17,178 nt of DNA from positions 1 to 17,178 of the forward strand of contig CAVPEV010000036.1 in NCBI GenBank assembly GCA_963703555.1. Reading direction: 5' to 3'. Shown piece after piece: positions 7,670-14,101 of the stretch (position 1 is its first letter; each line of letters starts with the position of its first letter). Source of the stretch: CAVPEV01 sp963703555 (GTDB lineage: Bacteria; Actinomycetota; Actinomycetes; Actinomycetales; Cellulomonadaceae). A model generated the notes under the pieces. It ran no database searches and was not told the origin of the DNA. It saw only the letters and a list, made by a program, of their open reading frames with translations. Made by a program: the position numbers and the translations under genes.

Positions 7670-7918
7670 GTGCCATCGGTAGCCAAGCTCATCGCCGCGA
7701 TGCGCGCCAACCCACGCGATATCCGCTACGAAGACCTGGCCAAGGTGTGCGAGCACTACTTCGGTCCACCACGAACGGGCAGCGGCTCGCATGCAGTGTT
7801 CAAGACCCCCTGGCCCGGCGATCCGCGGGTCAACATCCAGAACGACCACGGACAGGCGAAGGCCTACCAAGTCAGGCAGGTCCTCGCCGCGATCGAGAAG
7901 AAGGAGGGAGAGGAATGA
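7670..7918 (+). CDS. hicA: HicA-family mRNA interferase toxin
   Basis: An 82-residue toxin with a double-stranded RNA-binding-like fold. HicA proteins cleave mRNA using a single histidine. Here GSGSHAVFKTPWPGDPRVNIQ contains the expected His41, followed by HGQAKAYQVRQVLAAIE, the usual C-terminal helix. The GTG at 7670 is the probable start: it lies at the predicted transcription start and gives the normal length. No Shine-Dalgarno is visible, which fits leaderless translation. The stop overlaps the hicB start (ATGA), so the two are co-translated, toxin first, as is usual for hicAB. It is the only toxin in this window with an intact reading frame. Confidence 0.88.
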   Translation: MPSVAKLIAAMRANPRDIRYEDLAKVCEHYFGPPRTGSGSHAVFKTPWPGDPRVNIQNDHGQAKAYQVRQVLAAIEKKEGEE

Positions 7919-8265
7919 GCACCGCGAACAGCGTCGACCTCGCCACCCGATACACCTACCGGGTCACCTGGTCCGTCGAGGACGGCGAGTACGTCGCCAC
8001 CTGCCTGGAGCTGCCGTCCCTTTCCTGGCTCGCCGACACCCAGGAAGGCGCCCTGCGCGGACTCCGCGAGCTCGTCGCCGAAGTCGTTCAAGACATGGGT
8101 GACAACGACGAGGCGGTACCCGAACCACTGTCCTCGCGGGCCTACTCCGGCAAGTTCAACCTCCGCATCGGAGAACAACTCCACCGCAAACTCGCGATGG
8201 AAGCCGCCCAGGAGCACCTGAGCCTCAACCAGTACGTCGTGCGCCGCCTCACCAACGCCTCCTGA
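7915..8265 (+). CDS. hicB: HicB-family antitoxin
   Basis: A 116-residue antitoxin. The N-terminal half has the partial RNase H-like HicB fold (YTYRVTWSVEDGEYVATCLE, then SWLADTQEGALRGLRELV). The C-terminal half, from about residue 80 (KFNLRIGEQLHRKLAMEAAQ, then LSLNQYVVRRL), is a ribbon-helix-helix DNA-binding domain. HicB binds HicA directly and represses the operon. The ATG overlaps the hicA stop by 4 nt and a GGAGGGAGAGG purine stretch just upstream supports this start. The pair looks complete and functional. Confidence 0.9.
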   Translation: MSTANSVDLATRYTYRVTWSVEDGEYVATCLELPSLSWLADTQEGALRGLRELVAEVVQDMGDNDEAVPEPLSSRAYSGKFNLRIGEQLHRKLAMEAAQEHLSLNQYVVRRLTNAS

Positions 8266-8279
8266 CGAAACCCCACGGC

Positions 8280-8330
8280 CGCCCGGATCTGCCGCGTTGA
8301 GGGCGGCTACGCTCGCCCGGATCTGCCGCG
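8280..8330 (+). repeat. 17-bp direct repeat downstream of hicB
   Basis: CGCCCGGATCTGCCGCG occurs exactly at 8280-8296 and again at 8314-8330, in the 287-bp gap between hicB and parD. I see no gene in this gap. The repeat could be a recombination scar or a binding site. Confidence 0.75.
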
Positions 8331-8494
8331 CTCCGCGCGAGTGAGTGTCTTGAGCGCTGACAGCGCCACCAGCGCGTGACTGTCGCCGTCACGCCAAGCG
8401 CAAGGGTCATGGGCGACCTCGGTGTCCGAGATGCTCGACACCGCTTACCGGTCGCTCAGTACTGGTTGGGTCGTCGACGACGGGGTCATGGCCA

Positions 8495-8535
8495 TTGGGA
8501 GTGTGCTCAAACCCAGTAGGATTGAGTCCTACTGG
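8495..8535 (+). promoter_or_regulatory. parD promoter with a 9-bp inverted-repeat operator
   Basis: TTGGGA (8495-8500) and TAGGAT (8517-8522) are 16 bp apart. A perfect inverted repeat CCAGTAGGA (8513-8521)/TCCTACTGG (8527-8535) covers the -10 box and the predicted start site. That is the placement expected for autorepression by a ribbon-helix-helix antitoxin. Confidence 0.55.
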
Positions 8536-8552
8536 ATCGGAGGAGGTCGACG

Positions 8553-8816
8553 ATGCGGACGACACGTCAGATGAGCATCACCCTGCCGGTGGAGATGGCC
8601 GACGCGGTGCGTGCGCGGGTGCGGTCGGGTCAGTATGCGAGCGAGAGCGAGGTTGTGCGCGACGGCCTGCGGGCGCTGATCGCCCAGGACCAGGCCGTCG
8701 AGGCATGGCTGCTGGGCGATGTCGCCGCGGCCTACGACGCGATGCGCGCCAACTCGGAGGATGTGATCGAGACCGCCGATGTACGCGCCCACCTGGCGGC
8801 CCGGCGGAAGGCGTGA
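8553..8816 (+). CDS. parD: ParD-family antitoxin
   Basis: An 87-residue antitoxin. The N-terminal ribbon-helix-helix domain is typical of ParD (QMSITLPVEMADAVRARV, then SGQYASESEVVRDGLRALIA). The C-terminal arm (VEAWLLGDVAAAYDAMRANS...DVRAHLAARRKA) is the part that wraps ParE in family members. A strong GGAGGAGG site (8539-8546) lies 6 nt before the ATG. The stop overlaps a GTG start for parE (GTGA at 8813), but parE is cut off after about 15 codons, so this antitoxin now has no local partner. It may act as an anti-toxin against related ParE proteins elsewhere. Confidence 0.9.
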   Translation: MRTTRQMSITLPVEMADAVRARVRSGQYASESEVVRDGLRALIAQDQAVEAWLLGDVAAAYDAMRANSEDVIETADVRAHLAARRKA

Positions 8817-8947
8817 GTTCCTCGCGGCGCCGGGTCGCCTTCCGAATTGAGGCGCTCGCACGTCACGCCGTTCGCGGTCGCTCGACGAGCACCTCATCAA
8901 GTCGCTCCGCGATCCTGCGCTGGGAGTCGTCGACGGCGTGCTGGTAG
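8813..8947 (+). pseudogene. 5' stump of a parE toxin gene
   Basis: The GTG at 8813 overlaps the parD stop and opens a 44-codon frame. Its first residues (SSSRRRVAFRIEALA) resemble the ParE start. After that the sequence is the antisense of the integrase C-terminus and has no ParE character. ParE is normally 90-100 residues, so over 80 percent is gone. The loss coincides with the 3' end of the integrase gene (8863), so an integration or deletion event probably ended the toxin. Confidence 0.55.
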
Positions 8948-10225
8948 TGAATGGCGGCGCGTGGGCTCGCATGGCCCGCGCGCTCCATCAACTCGGGAAG
9001 GGTCGCGCCCGTTGACGCCACGAGCGTGAGCGCCGAGTGGCGCTGGTCGTGCCACGTCAGGTCATCGCGCCCGATCGCGCTGCGCGTCCTTGCGAACATC
9101 GTCGTTCGCTGGCCGCTCGACAACGGCGTGCCGTTCTGCGTGCCGAAGAGCAACGAATCGCCACCTGGGGGAGTGAACCGCGTCATGTGCTCACACAGGG
9201 CGGCTACGGCGATCTTGGGTAGCACCACGGTCCGCTTGCCGGCCCGGGTCTTCGGCGCGCTGAACCAGCCCTGGCCGGTTCGTCCGAGTGCCAGGGACTG
9301 CTCGACCCGCACCACGCCGGCGGCGAGGTCGACATGCTTGCGCTGGAGAGCGAACAGCTCACCGGCGCGAAGGCCGCTGCAGACCGCGAGGATCACTGAC
9401 GCCCGGTACCGCTCGGGCATGCCGTCGGCGAGAGCCCACATCTCCTCGAAGCTGACGGTGCGTCGGTCCACGCGGTCATGAGCGTCCCGCTGCCCGGCAC
9501 CCTTGATCGCGCACGGGTTCGCAGCGATCAACTCGTCCGCGCCGGCCTGCGCCATCCCGGCGTGCAGCAGCCGGTAGGCCTGCGTCGCGGCAGTCTGACC
9601 GGCGTTGCGCCGCAACGGACGCTCGGGCACCGATGCGCCGCCGGTAGCGGCGACCCACCCGTCCCGCGCCCACCCGGGGATCCGGCCGGTTGGGGCCAAC
9701 GGCGCACCCGAAGCCGCCGCCCACGCCCGGATCGCCGCGTTCATGCGAGTGTCGTGCTTGCCGCTGCGTTCCCACCGTCCGGTCACCCGCCCGCGTCGAC
9801 TCGGCCGTCACCGCGTGGTTCCACTCCCGCACCACGGCGGGCGTCAGCGATGCCAGCGTCCGGATCCCCAGATGGACGGCCCTCGGCCGCCCGGACGTCG
9901 CGGCCACGGGGACGGGCGCGTCGATCCAGGTGGCCAGCACCTGCTCGTACAGCGCCCGAGTCGACTCGGCGATGTCGGTGCGCGTCGCGATCCAACCGCG
10001 GAACCACTCGCCCAGCGGCTGCTCGCCCAGGCGCGGGTCGTGCCACGCACCGCGGGCCATCGTGGAGACCTCGTGGGCGAGCGCCCGGTCGGCCTCGGAC
10101 TTGGCCGCGAAGGTGCCGATGGTGCGCATCGCGCCGTCGGGCCCGGTGTACCTGGCCTGCCACCTTCCGGACGGCAGACGACGGATGTCCCCGCTCGCGC
10201 GGCGGTGCGAGGTGCGGACGGTCAT
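8863..10225 (-). pseudogene. Tyrosine recombinase (phage/ICE-type integrase), frameshifted
   Basis: Two overlapping minus-strand frames together make one integrase of about 450 residues. The first (10225 to about 9790) holds the arm-binding domain (GDIRRLPSGRWQARYTGPDG) and the start of the SAM-like core-binding domain (LGEWFRGWIATRTDIAEST). The second (about 9790 to 8863) holds the rest of the core-binding domain and the catalytic domain with GLRAGELFAL (Arg), TWHDQRHS (His-x-x-Arg), GHASPRA (His) and HYQHAV (the Tyr nucleophile). All catalytic residues are present. The shift is a net +1 near GGGCGGG (9786-9792). The ATG at 10225 has a GGAGG site. The gene lies next to tRNA-Gly with its 5' end towards the tRNA 3' end, the classic arrangement of an integrative element. 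No excisionase or cargo is visible. Confidence 0.85.
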
Positions 10226-10243
10226 GACGGAACCTCCGGGCGC

Positions 10244-10263
10244 TTATGGCACGTTATGGCACG
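10244..10263. repeat. Tandem 10-bp repeat upstream of the integrase
   Basis: TTATGGCACG occurs twice back to back (10244-10253 and 10254-10263), 19 bp before the integrase start. Two sites one helical turn apart suggest binding on one DNA face, by a regulator or by the integrase arm domain. Both are inference. Confidence 0.7.
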
Positions 10264-10335
10264 ACGGGCCTGCGACAAGGGTCCAACGGGGATCTGACAT
10301 GGTCGCCGCAAGCCTCTGACCTGCGGAAACGCTGG

Positions 10336-10406
10336 AGCGAGTGAGGAGAATCGAACTCGCGTAGCCAGTTTGGAAGACTGGGGCTCTACCATTCAGCCAC
10401 GTCCGC
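10336..10406 (-). tRNA. tRNA-Gly(TCC), 3' end probably chimeric
   Basis: The minus strand gives a 71-nt cloverleaf. The acceptor 5' strand is GCGGACG, the D-arm contains AATGGTAGAGC, the anticodon stem is CCAGT/ACTGG around CTTCCAA (anticodon TCC), and the T-loop is TTCGATT. CCA is encoded at 10335-10333. The 3' strands do not fit the 5' strands: the acceptor 3' side CACTCGC leaves two mismatches with GCGGACG, and the T-stem GCGAG/CTCCT has a C-C clash and a wobble. The 3' part would instead pair perfectly with GCGAGTG and AGGAG. This fits replacement of the 3' end by an integrated element. Whether the tRNA still works is uncertain. Confidence 0.78.
10346..10358. other. Putative attachment-site core in tRNA-Gly
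   Basis: GAGAATCGAACTC (plus strand) spans the T-loop and the three inner T-stem pairs. These are the last positions where the tRNA is self-consistent before the mismatched 3' end begins. It lies about 120 bp from the integrase start. I found no second copy in this window, so the other att site is outside it or lost. Confidence 0.4.
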
Positions 10407-10464
10407 AAAGTCCCATCCGGGTGGTGTACGTTCAGCGGCCTGACCGGCACGAACGGCCACTGCT

Positions 10465-10492
10465 CGGACAGCCCCGTGCGACGAACTACCCT
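10465..10492 (+). promoter_or_regulatory. Leaderless promoter of the FAH-family gene
   Basis: TACCCT (10487-10492) fits TANNNT and ends 6 nt before the GTG at 10499. CGGACA (10465-10470) is a plausible -35 with 16-bp spacing. No Shine-Dalgarno is seen before the GTG, in agreement with a leaderless mRNA. Confidence 0.5.
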
Positions 10493-10498
10493 GGCGCG

Positions 10499-11281
10499 GT
10501 GCGCATCGCGAGGTTCACCACCGGCGGGGATCCTCGGTACGCCCTCGTTGAGGGCGATCCCGGGGCCGAGGAGCTCCTCGTCCTGGCCGGCGACCCCATC
10601 TACATGCCGGTGCAGCCGACCGGCGAACGGGTCCGGCTCACCGACGAGGTACGCCTGCTCGCTCCGGTGATCCCCCGCTCGAAGGTGGTCGGCGTGGGCC
10701 GCAACTACGCCGACCACGCCGCGGAGCACGGGGTGCCGGTGCCGACCTCGCCTCTCCTCTTCCTGAAGCCGAACACCTCGGTGATCGGCCCTGACGACCC
10801 GATCGTCCTGCCGTATTGGAGCGACCGGGTGGAGCACGAGGCCGAGCTGGCGGTGGTCATCGGCAAGGTCACCAAGGATGTGCCGGCGGACCGCGCGCTG
10901 GACCAGGTGTTCGGCTTCACCGTCGCCAACGACGTCACGGCGCGCGACGTGCAGCACTCCGACGCGCAGTGGACCCGGGCCAAGGGGTTCGACTCGGCCT
11001 GCCCGCTCGGCCCGTGGATCGTCCCGGGCCTGGACGTCACGGACCTGGCGGTGCGCGCCCGGGTCAACGGTGAGCCTCGCCAGGACGGGCGCACCTCGCA
11101 GCTGGTGTTCGACGTGGCGACGTTGGTGGCGTACGTCTCGGAGGTCTTCACGTTGCTGCCCGGTGACGTCATCCTCACCGGTACCCCCGCCGGCGTCGGG
11201 CCGATCGTGCACCGGGACGTCGTCGAGGTCGAGGTCGAGGACATCGGCGTGCTGCGCAACCCGGTGGTCCGCAGGGACTGA
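10499..11281 (+). CDS. Fumarylacetoacetate hydrolase-family protein
   Basis: A 260-residue member of the FAH superfamily, metal-dependent enzymes that cleave or decarboxylate C-C bonds of beta-diketone or oxaloacetate-like substrates. Landmarks: VVGVGRNYADHAAEHG (about 63-78), LFLKPNTSVIGP, the metal-ligand set HEAELAVVIGK (Glu114, Glu116) with Asp145 in VANDVTARD, then AKGFDSACPLGPWIVP and GDVILTGTPAGVGP. Length and motif order are normal for the short bacterial form. The GTG start is set by the promoter 6 nt upstream and by the conserved VRIARF beginning. The gene sits directly upstream of gltX in the same direction, a common actinobacterial arrangement. The substrate cannot be told from sequence. 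Confidence 0.92.
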   Translation: MRIARFTTGGDPRYALVEGDPGAEELLVLAGDPIYMPVQPTGERVRLTDEVRLLAPVIPRSKVVGVGRNYADHAAEHGVPVPTSPLLFLKPNTSVIGPDDPIVLPYWSDRVEHEAELAVVIGKVTKDVPADRALDQVFGFTVANDVTARDVQHSDAQWTRAKGFDSACPLGPWIVPGLDVTDLAVRARVNGEPRQDGRTSQLVFDVATLVAYVSEVFTLLPGDVILTGTPAGVGPIVHRDVVEVEVEDIGVLRNPVVRRD

Positions 11282-11347
11282 CCGGTCCGCCCTGGTGGCG
11301 TGCGGAGGACCCCTGCCGGGGCGCTCGGGCCGCTGAGCGCGCGCCGC

Positions 11348-11353
11348 TAGGCT
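11348..11353 (+). promoter_or_regulatory. -10 box of gltX
   Basis: TAGGCT lies 9 nt before the gltX ATG, giving an expected leader of 2-3 nt. The -35 region is not convincing. gltX may also be read through from the FAH gene, since the gap is only 81 bp and has no strong terminator. Confidence 0.35.
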
Positions 11354-11362
11354 GGCGGGACC

Positions 11363-12877
11363 ATGGCCGATCCCGTCCGCCCTGCTCAGGGCTCCGCTGT
11401 CCGTGTCCGGTTCTGCCCGTCGCCCACCGGTATCCCCCACGTCGGACTCATCCGCACGGCCCTGTTCAACTGGGCCTACGCCCGCCACGTCGGCGGCACC
11501 TTCGTGTTCCGGATCGAGGACACCGACCCTGCCCGGGACTCCGAGGAGAGCTACCGCCAGATGCTCGATGCGATGCGCTGGCTGGGACTGGACTGGGACG
11601 AGGGTGTCGAGGTGGGCGGTCCGTACGGACCGTACCGGCAGTCGGAGCGGCTGGACATCTACCAGGACGTGGCCCGGCGCCTGCTCGAGGCGGGCTACGC
11701 CTACGAGTCGTACTCCACGCCCGAGGAGGTCGAGGCACGCCACCGGGCGGCCGGCCGGGACCCGCAGCTGGGCTACGACGGCTACGACCGCACCCTCACC
11801 GTCGAGCAGCGGGCGGCCTACCGGGCGGCCGGGCGGCTGCCGGTGCTGCGCATGCGCATGCCCGACGAGGACGTGACGTTCACCGACATGATCCGCGGGG
11901 ACGTGACGTTCCGGGCTGGGTCGATCCCCGACTACGTGCTCGTCCGGGCCACCGGCGACCCGCTGTACCCGCTGACCAACCCCGTCGACGACGCCCTCAT
12001 GCAGATCACCCACGTGCTCCGCGGGGAGGACCTGCTGTCCTCCACGCCGCGCCAGGTGGTGCTGTACCGGGCGTTGCAGGACCTGGGCATCGCCACGGTG
12101 ATGCCCGAGTTCGGGCACCTGCCTTACGTCATGGGTGAGGGCAACCGGAAGCTGTCCAAGCGGGACCCGGCCTCCGACCTGTTTCTGCACCGGGCGCGGG
12201 GGTTCCTGCCCGAGGGGCTGCTCAACTACCTGGCGCTGCTCGGCTGGTCGATCGCGCCGGACCGGGACGTGTTCACCGTGGCGCAGATGGTCGCCGCGTT
12301 CGACGTGCACGACGTCACCGCCAGCCCTGCCCGGTTCGACCTGCGCAAGGCCGAGGCGATCAACGGCGCGCACCTGCGGTTGCTGGCGCCCGACGACTTC
12401 CGCCGGCGACTGGTGCCCTACCTGCACACCGCGGGCCTGGTGTCCGCGGCCGGCTACGACGGGCTCCGGCCGGAGGAACGGACCCTGCTCGACGCGGCCG
12501 CCCCGCTGGTCCAGGAGCGGATGACGCTGCTCGGCGAGGCGCCGGGGATGCTCGGCTTCCTGTTCGTGGCCGACGGCGAGGTCGTCGTCGAGGACGAGGC
12601 GCGTGCCGCCCTGGCGGACGACGCGGGACTCGTGCTGGACGCCGCGGCCGACGCGTTGCGGGCCGTCCCCGCCGAGGGGTTCGACGCGTCGACCACCCAG
12701 CAGGCGCTGCGGTCCGCCCTGGTGGAGGGACTGGGCCGCAAGCCACGGGTGGCGTTCACCCCGGTGCGGGTCGCCGTCACCGGGCGGCGCGTGTCGCCGC
12801 CGCTGTTCGAGTCCATGGAGCTGCTCGGCCGCGACGCCGTGCTGACCCGGATCGCCGCGCTGCGCGCCGCGCTGTGA
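11363..12877 (+). CDS. gltX: Glutamyl-tRNA synthetase
   Basis: A 504-residue class I synthetase that charges tRNA-Glu with glutamate in the cytoplasm. The N-terminal Rossmann fold shows RFCPSPTGIPHVGLIRTALF with the HIGH-type motif HVGL (residues 26-29), then FVFRIEDTDPARDSEES. The KMSKS-type loop is KLSKR near residue 263. The all-helical anticodon-binding domain fills the last third (about 340-504). Length is normal. Most actinobacteria use a non-discriminating enzyme that also charges tRNA-Gln, corrected later by GatCAB; that is family knowledge. The two tRNA substrates, tRNA-Gln and tRNA-Glu, are encoded about 1 kb downstream. The next gene starts 17 nt after the stop. Confidence 0.97.
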   Translation: MADPVRPAQGSAVRVRFCPSPTGIPHVGLIRTALFNWAYARHVGGTFVFRIEDTDPARDSEESYRQMLDAMRWLGLDWDEGVEVGGPYGPYRQSERLDIYQDVARRLLEAGYAYESYSTPEEVEARHRAAGRDPQLGYDGYDRTLTVEQRAAYRAAGRLPVLRMRMPDEDVTFTDMIRGDVTFRAGSIPDYVLVRATGDPLYPLTNPVDDALMQITHVLRGEDLLSSTPRQVVLYRALQDLGIATVMPEFGHLPYVMGEGNRKLSKRDPASDLFLHRARGFLPEGLLNYLALLGWSIAPDRDVFTVAQMVAAFDVHDVTASPARFDLRKAEAINGAHLRLLAPDDFRRRLVPYLHTAGLVSAAGYDGLRPEERTLLDAAAPLVQERMTLLGEAPGMLGFLFVADGEVVVEDEARAALADDAGLVLDAAADALRAVPAEGFDASTTQQALRSALVEGLGRKPRVAFTPVRVAVTGRRVSPPLFESMELLGRDAVLTRIAALRAAL

Positions 12878-12893
12878 CCCGCGGGGCGACGCG

Positions 12894-13667
12894 ATGTGCA
12901 CCGACGGCACGTTTGGCGCGGTCAGCACCGACAGTGCGGTCGACGCCGTGCTGTTCGACGTCGACGACACGCTCGTCGACACCCGGGCCGCCTTCGGCGC
13001 GGCGGTCGCGGCGGTCGCGCGGATCTACCTGCCGCACGTGGCCGTCGAGCGCTACGACGAGGTGCTGGCGACGTGGCGGCGGGACGTGCACGGCCACTAC
13101 CGCTCCTACACCCGCGGCGAGCTGGGCTTCGACGAGCAGCGGCTGCACCGTGCGGAGGAGCTGCAGGCCGCGTTCGGTGGTGCGCCCCTGGGGGAGTCGG
13201 GCTACGCCGACTGGCTCACGGTGTTCTGGGGGGCGTTCACCCGCGCCTGGCGGGCCTACCCGGACGCGCCGGCGGCGCTGGACCGGCTGGACGCAGCCGG
13301 TGTGCCCTACGGGGCGGTGTCGAACGCCGGGGCAGCGTTGCAGGCGGACAAGCTGGCCCGTACGAGCCTGGACCGGGTCCCGCTCCTGGTGAGCATCGAC
13401 ACGTTCGGGGTCGGCAAGCCCGATCACCGGGTGTTCACGGAGGCCTGCCGGCTGCTGGGCACGGTGCCTGCGCGGACGGTGTACGTGGGCGACGAGCTCG
13501 AGGTCGACGCGCTGGGCGCCCGCTCCGCCGGCCTGCGGGGGGTGTGGCTGGACCGGCCCGGCGCCCGTCGCGGCGGTCCGGCCCTGGAAGGCGTCGAGGT
13601 CGCTCATGCGGCCGGGGTCCTCGTGGTGGGCTCGTTGAGCGAGCTGGCCGACCGGCTCGGCATCTGA
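12894..13667 (+). CDS. HAD-superfamily hydrolase, phosphatase-like
   Basis: A 257-residue HAD hydrolase. Motif I is FDVDDTLVDT (Asp22 nucleophile, Asp24 acid/base), motif II SNAG (Ser143), motif III GKPDHRVF (Lys175), and motif IV YVGDELEVDA (Asp200, Asp205). The helical cap lies between motif I and motif II (about 30-125), as in subclass I members such as phosphoglycolate phosphatase-like and haloacid dehalogenase-like proteins. It starts 17 nt after gltX and is likely co-transcribed. The ATG at 12894 has only a weak GCGGGGC site, so translation may be coupled to gltX. A GTG further in could also serve. The substrate is unknown. Confidence 0.9.
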   Translation: MCTDGTFGAVSTDSAVDAVLFDVDDTLVDTRAAFGAAVAAVARIYLPHVAVERYDEVLATWRRDVHGHYRSYTRGELGFDEQRLHRAEELQAAFGGAPLGESGYADWLTVFWGAFTRAWRAYPDAPAALDRLDAAGVPYGAVSNAGAALQADKLARTSLDRVPLLVSIDTFGVGKPDHRVFTEACRLLGTVPARTVYVGDELEVDALGARSAGLRGVWLDRPGARRGGPALEGVEVAHAAGVLVVGSLSELADRLGI

Positions 13668-13741
13668 CGGGGTCACGGAGTTCACCCGCAGGCGGGCCTG
13701 GCTGCTGACCGCAGGCGGGTCACCGGTTGACCTCCGACGGT

Positions 13742-13771
13742 TTGTCCGGCGTCCGCGTGGTCCGGTAGAGT
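13742..13771 (+). promoter_or_regulatory. Candidate promoter of the tRNA-Gln/tRNA-Glu unit
   Basis: TTGTCC (13742-13747) and TAGAGT (13766-13771) are 18 bp apart and sit 75 bp before tRNA-Gln. Nothing else in the gap after the HAD gene looks like a promoter. The gap also holds a direct repeat of CGCAGGCGGG-like sequence with partial inverted symmetry (13684-13720), possibly the end of the gltX transcript. Confidence 0.4.
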
Positions 13772-13837
13772 CACCCGCCGGTACGACGTCCGGACACGGC
13801 CCGCTGGCTGGTCAGCGCGGGCCGGTGGGGCCGGGGT

Positions 13838-13855
13838 CATACCCCATGGGGTATG
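13838..13855. repeat. 18-bp perfect palindrome at the 5' end of tRNA-Gln
   Basis: CATACCCCATGGGGTATG, centred exactly on the junction between flank and first tRNA base (13846/13847). The flank half copies the acceptor 3' strand (TACCCCA). The palindrome is also present in the other arm at 17113-17130. Confidence 0.9.
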
Positions 13856-13918
13856 GTGTAATTGGCAGCACGAGTGATTCTGGTTCACTTAGTCTTGGTT
13901 CGAGTCCAGGTACCCCAG
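13847..13918 (+). tRNA. tRNA-Gln(CTG), left copy
   Basis: A 72-nt cloverleaf. The acceptor is TGGGGTA/TACCCCA with discriminator G, the D-arm GTGT/GCAC, the anticodon stem AGTGA/TCACT around TTCTGGT (anticodon CTG), and the T-arm CTTGG/CCAGG around TTCGAGT. CCA is not encoded. It sits downstream of gltX, whose product probably charges it. Confidence 0.95.
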
Positions 13919-14012
13919 CGCGACCGGTCGACGGCAGCCGTCCGGTATGCTGTTCGCTCGCACCTGCGGACCCTGGTCCGTACGTGGTGTTGTCCAGCTG
14001 GTGCACGTCCAG

Positions 14013-14085
14013 GCCCCCGTTGTGTAGTGGCCTAGCACGCCGCCCTCTCACGGCGGTAACACCGGTTCGAATCCGGTCGGGGGTA
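14013..14085 (+). tRNA. tRNA-Glu(CTC), left copy
   Basis: A 73-nt cloverleaf. The acceptor is GCCCCCG/CGGGGGT with a terminal G-U pair and discriminator A, the anticodon stem CCGCC/GGCGG around CTCTCAC (anticodon CTC), and the T-arm ACCGG/CCGGT around TTCGAAT. CCA is not encoded. The IS256 relic begins one base after its 3' end. Confidence 0.95.
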
Positions 14086-14086
14086 C

Positions 14087-14101
14087 GTCAGAGGATGTCC
14101 C
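14087..14101. repeat. Terminal inverted repeat of the IS256-type relic (left)
   Basis: GTCAGAGGATGTCCC, with its exact reverse complement at 16902-16916. It lies directly behind tRNA-Glu in both arms. The two copies are the only intact element ends I see in this region. Confidence 0.7.

Noticed and set aside
8280..8330. A CRISPR array
   Set aside because: There are only two 17-bp copies, with a 17-bp spacer, and no cas genes nearby.
10244..12982. A 912-codon open frame antisense to the FAH gene and gltX
   Set aside because: It mirrors gltX codons in a high-GC region, shows low-complexity Arg/Gly/His/Gln-rich protein and no domain. It is a shadow frame.
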